A stretch of 37,751 nt of DNA from JAGMXM01 sp964458325 (lineage in GTDB: Bacteria > Verrucomicrobiota > Verrucomicrobiia > Limisphaerales > UBA1319): assembly GCA_964458325.1 (NCBI GenBank), contig CAYWIM010000042.1, positions 1 through 37,751 on the forward strand, in the 5' to 3' direction. Each line of letters starts with the position of its first letter. Position 1 is the stretch's first letter. The position numbers and the translations under genes were made by a program. Positions 33,064-37,751 of the stretch are shown here, piece after piece. The notes below the pieces were generated by a model, which searched no databases, was not told where the DNA came from, and was given only the letters and a program-made list of their open reading frames with translations.

Positions 33064-34872
33064 TCAGTTTGGGATTTTGCGAAGGATTTTGGACAGATCG
33101 GCGGCTAGACTGGCGCCCTGGACTTCGAGTTCATGAATCTCCTTCAAGATTGTCCCAACTGGCCGGTATGTAACGGTTACACCCTCGGAAATGAAACGCG
33201 ACGGGGAGAGGTTGAAGTCGTTCTTGCCGGCTCCATCCGCGGTGATGGCCTTGACAAAGCCATCCACATCCTGCCCCGCATTGTAGGCCTCGGCGATTTT
33301 CCGGATGTTGTCCGTGGGGATGAAATTCTTGGGCTGGCCTTTCTTGAACTCGGCACTTGCGTTGAGGAGCGTGATTAAGCCGCGGCGGTCCTTGGGCTTG
33401 TTCTTTCGCAAGACGATGATGATCCCGGCGGCGGTGGTGTTGTAGAACAGGTTGTCCGGGAGCAGAATCACGCCGTCAATGAAGTCGTGCTCGACGAACC
33501 ACTTGCGGATGTTCCGCTCCTTGTCTTCATTCTTGCTGCCGCTGCCGCGTGTGACGGCGCCGGTGTCGAGCACCACCGCCGCCCGCCCGTTGTCTTTCAA
33601 AATGGCAAGCGTGTGCTGCAGCCAGGCCCAGTCGCCTTTGCCGCTGGTGGCGCCGCCCTGGGACTCGAACCGGTCGAACGGGTCCTTTTCGAACATGCTC
33701 TCATCGAACGGTTGGTTCCACATCGGATTGGCCACCACGATGTCGAACTTCTTCAGGCGGGTGTCGGACTCGCGGAACTTGGGGTTCGTCATCGAGTTGC
33801 CGCGGACGATTTCGCCTTCCATGTCGTGGATGACCATGTTCATCCGGGCGATGGCGTAACTCGAGCCGGTCAGTTCCTGGCCGTAGAGCCTGAGCGGGCG
33901 CGAGACTTTGCGCTCGGCCTGGATGAGGGCGAGCTCGCACTTGATGAGGAGGCCAGCGGATCCGCAAGCGTAGTCGCAGACCTCCTCGCCCTGCCGTGGG
34001 CGGACGATGTACGCCATCAGCCATCCAACTTCCTGAGGCGTGAAAAACTCGCCCGCGCTTTGGCCCTGGCTTTCCGCAAATTTTCTCAGCAGGTATTCGT
34101 AGGCCCGGCCCAGGAAATCGGGCTCGACGTCGCACAAGCCCAGGCGGTAGCGCGGATCAGAGAGCGTCTCGATGACGCCGGAAAGGGCTTGGTCGCTGAT
34201 TTCGCGCTCGCCATGCGGGGCGGCGTTGTAGTCAACGATGTCAATGACGCCCGCCAGCTTCTCGGCGTTGGCCTTGGCGATGGCGCGGACGGTCATGGTG
34301 AGCTGCTCGCCCAACGTCTTGGGGATTTTGTCCTTGGGCCACGTGAACGACTCCCGGCGGTTCACGACCAGCCAGCGACATTCCGGCGGCAGGTAAAACC
34401 GGACAAGGGAATGGTCAGCTTCCAGGACGCCGGTGGCGGTCTCGTGGTCGCCGTAGGTTTCAGTGAGACGCTTCACTTCGTCGTCAAACACATCCGAGAG
34501 CCGCTTGATAAAGATGAGCGGCAAAATGTAGTCCTTGAACTTGGGCGCGTCCTTCTCGCCGCGAATCGAACAGGCGGCATCCCACAGCATCTGCTCCATG
34601 GATTTGTGGCTGAGGACGGCGCTGCGGGCCGTGCCACGTTTGCGGCGGCGCGGCAGGTTTTCGGTAGCGACCTCATGCGCGTCGCGCAGAACGAGGGGGT
34701 CGCCGCCGGCCTCTTCAATCAGTTTGCTGATGGCGTCCCGGGCTGTGCCCTGGGGCTGGGCCTTGCCGTTCTCCCACCGATTAACGGTGGCGAACGAAAC
34801 ATTGAGGCGGGCGGCGAGTTCCTCCTGGCTGAGATGGAGCTTGGCACGAAGGTCGCGAACGGTGGCAGCCAT
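33064..34872 (-). CDS. hsdM: Type I DNA methyltransferase with N-terminal HTH domain
   Basis: The N6-adenine methyltransferase subunit (602 residues from this start). An XRE-type helix-turn-helix occupies the first 60 residues (LRAKLHLSQEELAARLNVSF, ATVNRWENGK) and is fused to a complete HsdM: the N-terminal helical bundle from MEQMLWDAACSIRG, GEFFTPQEVGWLM, the SAM-binding motif CDYACGSAGLL and the catalytic motif IVVANPMWNQPF. The catalytic motif reads NPMW in place of the usual NPPF/Y, as in one HsdM subfamily. The ATG at 34872 is preferred: the predicted transcription start lies at about 34890, so the first in-frame ATG (34890) would be leaderless, whereas 34872 has a short leader with GGA. 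The HTH suggests that the protein binds its own promoter, where an imperfect TGT...ACA palindrome lies between -35 and -10. Confidence 0.93.
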   Translation of the reverse strand: MAATVRDLRAKLHLSQEELAARLNVSFATVNRWENGKAQPQGTARDAISKLIEEAGGDPLVLRDAHEVATENLPRRRKRGTARSAVLSHKSMEQMLWDAACSIRGEKDAPKFKDYILPLIFIKRLSDVFDDEVKRLTETYGDHETATGVLEADHSLVRFYLPPECRWLVVNRRESFTWPKDKIPKTLGEQLTMTVRAIAKANAEKLAGVIDIVDYNAAPHGEREISDQALSGVIETLSDPRYRLGLCDVEPDFLGRAYEYLLRKFAESQGQSAGEFFTPQEVGWLMAYIVRPRQGEEVCDYACGSAGLLIKCELALIQAERKVSRPLRLYGQELTGSSYAIARMNMVIHDMEGEIVRGNSMTNPKFRESDTRLKKFDIVVANPMWNQPFDESMFEKDPFDRFESQGGATSGKGDWAWLQHTLAILKDNGRAAVVLDTGAVTRGSGSKNEDKERNIRKWFVEHDFIDGVILLPDNLFYNTTAAGIIIVLRKNKPKDRRGLITLLNASAEFKKGQPKNFIPTDNIRKIAEAYNAGQDVDGFVKAITADGAGKNDFNLSPSRFISEGVTVTYRPVGTILKEIHELEVQGASLAADLSKILRKIPN

Positions 34873-34896
34873 GTCGTCCGATGCAGGCATGGCTGC

Positions 34897-34925
34897 AATG
34901 TATGTTATGACAAACAGAGCGTCAA
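34897..34925 (-). promoter_or_regulatory. hsdM promoter with operator-like palindrome
   Basis: On the minus strand TTGACG (34925-34920), a 17-bp spacer, then TACATT (34902-34897), an excellent sigma-70-type match. The spacer contains the imperfect palindrome TGTCATAACA (34912-34903), a possible binding site for the HTH domain fused to HsdM. The first ATG lies 6 nt beyond the -10 hexamer. Confidence 0.72.
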
Positions 34926-34975
34926 GAGGCTATGCTGTTGGTCGGCCGGGCAGCGATAAAACTCTTCGAATCGAT

Positions 34976-36298
34976 TTAGTGTGGATGCTCCTGCGCGGCG
35001 TGCCGCTGCAACAGGCTGGTGATGTCCCCGTTGAGGGGGATGCCCTCTGCCCACGCCAGCGGAGTCAGTCTCGCGGAATCCTGGATGGTGACGTCGGCGC
35101 CTTTCTCGAGCAAAACCATCACGACGTCTTTCTGCCTCCACCGGGCGGCCCAATGCAGCGGGGTTTTGCCCTCGGAATCCCGGGCGTTGACCTTTGCGCC
35201 GGCCGCAATCAGCAGCTTGGCGACCTCGCCGTTCGCCCGACAATGGAGGGGGGTGCGGCCTGCCCGGTCGCAGGCGTTGACCGTTGCGCCCTTGCCAATC
35301 AGGAGTTGGACCACTCTCGTGCTGCCTGCGGATGCTGCTTGATGCAAAGGGGTCCGGCCTTGTCTGTCCTCGGTTTGGGTCTTTGCTTTGCGCGCGATCA
35401 GGAGTTCCGCCAGGCGGTCGTTGCCGCTCGACGCGGCAAGCGCCAGGGGCGTTTGACCGTCTTTGTCCACGCCATTGATCTCTGCGCCCTTCGCCAAGAG
35501 GAATCTCACCATACGAGCCCGCCCGTCGATGATGGCAACATGCAGTGGCGTCTCGCCGGCGGCGTTGGTGGCATTCACTTTCGCTCCTTTGGCAATTAGC
35601 AGTTCAGCCACAGGCGGGTGTCCCTCGGCAGCCGCCGTATGCAGCGGAGTGCCGCCGTCATTCCTTCGCGCGTCGACATCCGCCCCGCTGGAAATCAGCA
35701 CTTCGGCGACTGCAATCCCCCTCTCCGCGCGGGCGGCTTCGTGAAGAGGCGTCCAGCCAAAATCCTGTCGAGCGTTCATATCGGCGCCTTTCTCGATCAA
35801 CTGGGCTGCGAGGCGCGGCAATTCGTAGTAGGCCGCCCGATGGAGCGGCGTCCAGCCCTTCTCCTCTTTGGCATGGACATCCGCGCCTTGGGAAACCAGG
35901 AACAGCGCGACCTCCTCGTGCTGGTGTTTCGCCGCCACGTGCAGCGGCATGCCCTCCGAGGAGGGCGCGTTGATATCCGCCCCATGGGTGATGAGGAATT
36001 CGATTATGATCGTGTGGCCGGCCATGGCCGCCCAATGCAGAGGCGCAAAACCAAGCGCGTCCCTAGCGTTGACATTTGCGCCCCGCTCGAGCTGCCGCCG
36101 GAGTTGGAAAGGATCTCCCTCGCGGGCGGCCTTGTGGAGGAGATCGGGCGCGGTCTCCGAGGGACCATCCGGCTCTTCCCCGCGCGCCTGGACGGCTTCG
36201 CGTTGAGGCCCGGTGGCGGGAGGGTTCTGAGCAGCTCCGGGCGTCTGGCCCTGTCCCAACAGGGCGATCGTGATGATAGCAATCAGTGATTTTTTCAT
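34976..36298 (-). CDS. Exported ankyrin-repeat protein
   Basis: A 440-residue protein with a signal peptide (MKKSLIAIITIALLGQGQTP, cleavage near AAQ) and about 12 ankyrin repeats covering almost all of the mature part from residue 50. Clear repeats include GWTPLHRAAYYELPRLAAQL, GGTPLHTAAAEGHPPVAELL and GKTPLHWAARWRQKDVVMVL, with the TPLH-AA and GAxVNARD signatures. One repeat (GRTPLHCRANGEVAKLL) is three residues short. The repeat solenoid is a protein-binding scaffold, here expected in the periplasm. ATG 36298 overlaps the TGA of the amidohydrolase (ATGA), which places both in one operon and excludes the longer upstream reading. Whether it binds the amidohydrolase is unknown. No terminator was recognised behind it before the hsdM promoter. 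Confidence 0.88.
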   Translation of the reverse strand: MKKSLIAIITIALLGQGQTPGAAQNPPATGPQREAVQARGEEPDGPSETAPDLLHKAAREGDPFQLRRQLERGANVNARDALGFAPLHWAAMAGHTIIIEFLITHGADINAPSSEGMPLHVAAKHQHEEVALFLVSQGADVHAKEEKGWTPLHRAAYYELPRLAAQLIEKGADMNARQDFGWTPLHEAARAERGIAVAEVLISSGADVDARRNDGGTPLHTAAAEGHPPVAELLIAKGAKVNATNAAGETPLHVAIIDGRARMVRFLLAKGAEINGVDKDGQTPLALAASSGNDRLAELLIARKAKTQTEDRQGRTPLHQAASAGSTRVVQLLIGKGATVNACDRAGRTPLHCRANGEVAKLLIAAGAKVNARDSEGKTPLHWAARWRQKDVVMVLLEKGADVTIQDSARLTPLAWAEGIPLNGDITSLLQRHAAQEHPH

Positions 36299-37359
36299 AG
36301 CAGATGAAGCAGTGCCGCACCCCGTTCCAAGACCGCCTGCGAAATGCCCAGGGCGCGCTTCAGTTGCAGATCGCGTTCCAGCAGGTTCTTTTCTTCCATC
36401 AGCTTCGCCGCCATTCGGGGCCGGAGGCGGTTCCAGAACACCAGGCCGTTCGCTGGAAACGGGTAGTCGCTGCCGTGCACCATCCGGTCCAGCACGCCGG
36501 CATCCCTGAGCATCTCGGGCAGGTTGCGCCAACGCAGCATGCTCGCCATCACGGAATTGTCGCAATAGAGGTTGGCATGCCGCTGGATCAATTGGCCGAA
36601 GTTCCCAAAGTACCTCTCCCGGTCATAGAACTGCCCCGTGCCGGCATGCGCGGCGATGACCGTGCATCCTTCTTCGAGGGCCAGCTCGAGCTTGATCGGA
36701 TCGGCGTTGTGAAGACCCACACTTTCGGCCGCGTGCTCGTTCCCCGTGTGGACCATCAGGATCACGCGGCGGTCGCGGCAAAGCCGATAGAACGCTTTCA
36801 GGCAAGGCTTGTTGGGATCCGCATCCATGGTGGGCGGATGAATTTTCACCATGCGAGCGCCCAGGTCGGCGCAGCGAGCGAGCTCTTCCATGGCATCGCT
36901 GCGATACGGATTGATCGAAACGCACGGGATGAACAGGTCCGGGTATCGTCGCACCACCTTGAACAGGTAGTTGTTCGACACCAGCAATGAAGTGGTTCGG
37001 TTCCGGTCGACCGCCCCCTGGGCGTTGATCCGGCCATCCCAGGCCTGGAGCACCACCCGGTGCAGGGACGAATGCCGGACCGCGGCCACGAGACGCTGCA
37101 CGTAGGCTTCATCCAGGTCATCGGCGTGGTCGAGATCCAGCAGGCGCAGGAGGTATGCGTGGGTCCAATGCGCCCGCTGGGCGGGCGAGATCCAGCAGCC
37201 GTTCTTCTCCAGCACACCAAATAGATGAACGTGCATGTCGACGACGGGACGGCTGGATTCGAGCTTCGGGTAGTCCGCGGGGCGCCACAGCGGCGCGGTC
37301 ATGCCCGCCGCCCCGGCGGCCCCGAGACTCGCGATGAATTGGCGCCGGCTGACGTTCAT
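36295..37359 (-). CDS. Tat-exported amidohydrolase (amidohydrolase 2 family)
   Basis: A 354-residue metal-dependent hydrolase with a TIM-barrel fold. The Tat signal is VSRRQFIASLGAAGAAGMTA. Metal-site motifs of the family are all present: VDMHVHLFG (His43, His45), KIHPPTMD, MVHTGNEH, AAHAGTGQF and HGSDYPFP with the last catalytic Asp. Relatives act as lactonases or decarboxylases on small carbon compounds, including sugar lactones such as fuconolactone, but the substrate here cannot be assigned. ATG 37359 follows AGGAG at 6 nt. The stop overlaps the ankyrin gene start, and a membrane-protein gene precedes it by 24 bp, so at least three genes may share a transcript. Confidence 0.85.
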   Translation of the reverse strand: MNVSRRQFIASLGAAGAAGMTAPLWRPADYPKLESSRPVVDMHVHLFGVLEKNGCWISPAQRAHWTHAYLLRLLDLDHADDLDEAYVQRLVAAVRHSSLHRVVLQAWDGRINAQGAVDRNRTTSLLVSNNYLFKVVRRYPDLFIPCVSINPYRSDAMEELARCADLGARMVKIHPPTMDADPNKPCLKAFYRLCRDRRVILMVHTGNEHAAESVGLHNADPIKLELALEEGCTVIAAHAGTGQFYDRERYFGNFGQLIQRHANLYCDNSVMASMLRWRNLPEMLRDAGVLDRMVHGSDYPFPANGLVFWNRLRPRMAAKLMEEKNLLERDLQLKRALGISQAVLERGAALLHLL

Positions 37360-37383
37360 GAGGTTCTCCTGGCAAGGCCCACT

Positions 37384-37751
37384 TCAGACCGGATGCAAGT
37401 CGGACAGGGCGGTTTTGCCACAGCCCGCTTTTTCCGATGGCTCCGGGAGATCGACTGGACCGGGCGCGTCCGATGGATACGACCTGAAACCTCGTGAGAA
37501 GAGCGGGCAAGTGAAATGGTTGACCGCATATACCGCGGCAATCTGAGCCAGGCAGGCAAGCGTTGCCGCCGCGATGGCGAATGGGAATAGGCCATGGAAC
37601 GGAGGCATCAATCCCCACACGGAGGCCGTGAAAAGGACCGCGATTGTCGTCGGCACGCCCAAAGTAAGCAACCAGAACAACAACGGCGCAAACACCCCGA
37701 ATTGCGCCAAAAGTTTTGTTACCCGGGAGGGGATTGAAAGAGCTGCAAAAG
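37384..37751 (-). CDS. Small membrane protein, cut by the right window edge
   Basis: The frame is open to the window end, so the true start may lie beyond 37751; a TTG at 37710 is the only internal start candidate. Visible residues have two hydrophobic segments, FGVFAPLLFWLLTLGVPTTI (possibly continuing through AVLFTASVWG) and FPFAIAAATLACLAQIAAVY, then a soluble Pro/Ser-rich tail ending LSDLHPV. No family is recognised. It lies 24 bp upstream of the amidohydrolase in the same direction. Confidence 0.5.
   Translation of the reverse strand, partial: FAALSIPSRVTKLLAQFGVFAPLLFWLLTLGVPTTIAVLFTASVWGLMPPFHGLFPFAIAAATLACLAQIAAVYAVNHFTCPLFSRGFRSYPSDAPGPVDLPEPSEKAGCGKTALSDLHPV

Noticed and set aside
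33487..34959. 490-codon plus-strand frame opposite hsdM
   Set aside because: hsdM motifs are complete on the minus strand; the plus frame has no recognisable domain.
1..37751. CRISPR arrays, tRNA or rRNA genes, integrase or transposase genes
   Set aside because: Looked for and not seen: no regularly spaced repeats, no tRNA-like cloverleaf ending and no transposase motif in any convincing frame.

Overview
The window is GC-rich, densely coded DNA that looks like a Verrucomicrobiota chromosome, probably of the Pedosphaera/Limisphaerales type, though Lentisphaerae or Planctomycetes relatives cannot be excluded. The reasons are the giant LamG/Ig/PA14 secreted proteins, a PEP-CTERM remnant, a FTLIELLVVIAIIAILA-type pseudopilin, several sulfatases, Tat-exported sugar enzymes, and an ECF sigma factor with the SDDWLV start typical of that group. 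No rRNA, tRNA, CRISPR array or intact transposase was found.

Layout. Positions 1-741 hold the N-terminal part of gyrB, running off the left edge. Positions 1194-11438 are a polysaccharide-degradation region. It has a heparinase II/III-like enzyme, a LamG/Ig surface protein, a pseudopilin and two divergent sulfatases, one resembling iduronate-2-sulfatase and one resembling heparan N-sulfatase. purL (11454-13784) is housekeeping and is followed by an exported FAD oxidoreductase. Positions 15653-16970 are a graveyard of gene ends: a PEP-CTERM tail, a verrucomicrobial C-terminal tail, a formylglycine-generating-enzyme-like tail with the codon pattern of a diversity-generating-retroelement variable region, and a PIN toxin tail. 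A Tat-exported L-fucose/arabinose-isomerase-like protein follows, then repeat-rich intergenic DNA, an 1839-residue PA14/Ig/LamG protein, and a divergent ECF sigma factor coupled to a four-helix membrane protein.

Positions 26301-34925 form a defence island on the minus strand. The order of transcription is hsdM (with a fused HTH domain and its own promoter), hsdS, a DUF3800 gene, hsdR, a YgjP-like metallopeptidase, a secreted TNT-type NAD glycohydrolase toxin and its probable immunity gene. Four of the junctions are ATGA overlaps. In the only sizeable gap inside the hsd genes, between DUF3800 and hsdR, the opposite strand carries a compact unit of promoter, about 68-nt RNA with three hairpins, and intrinsic terminator. 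This is a strong candidate for a DUF3800-associated non-coding RNA and is the most interesting item in the window.

The right edge has an exported amidohydrolase and an exported ankyrin-repeat protein joined by an ATGA overlap, then part of a small membrane protein. A dispersed repeat of about 33 bp occurs three times at the 3' ends of genes, and a diverged copy sits inside the start of the sigma-factor gene.
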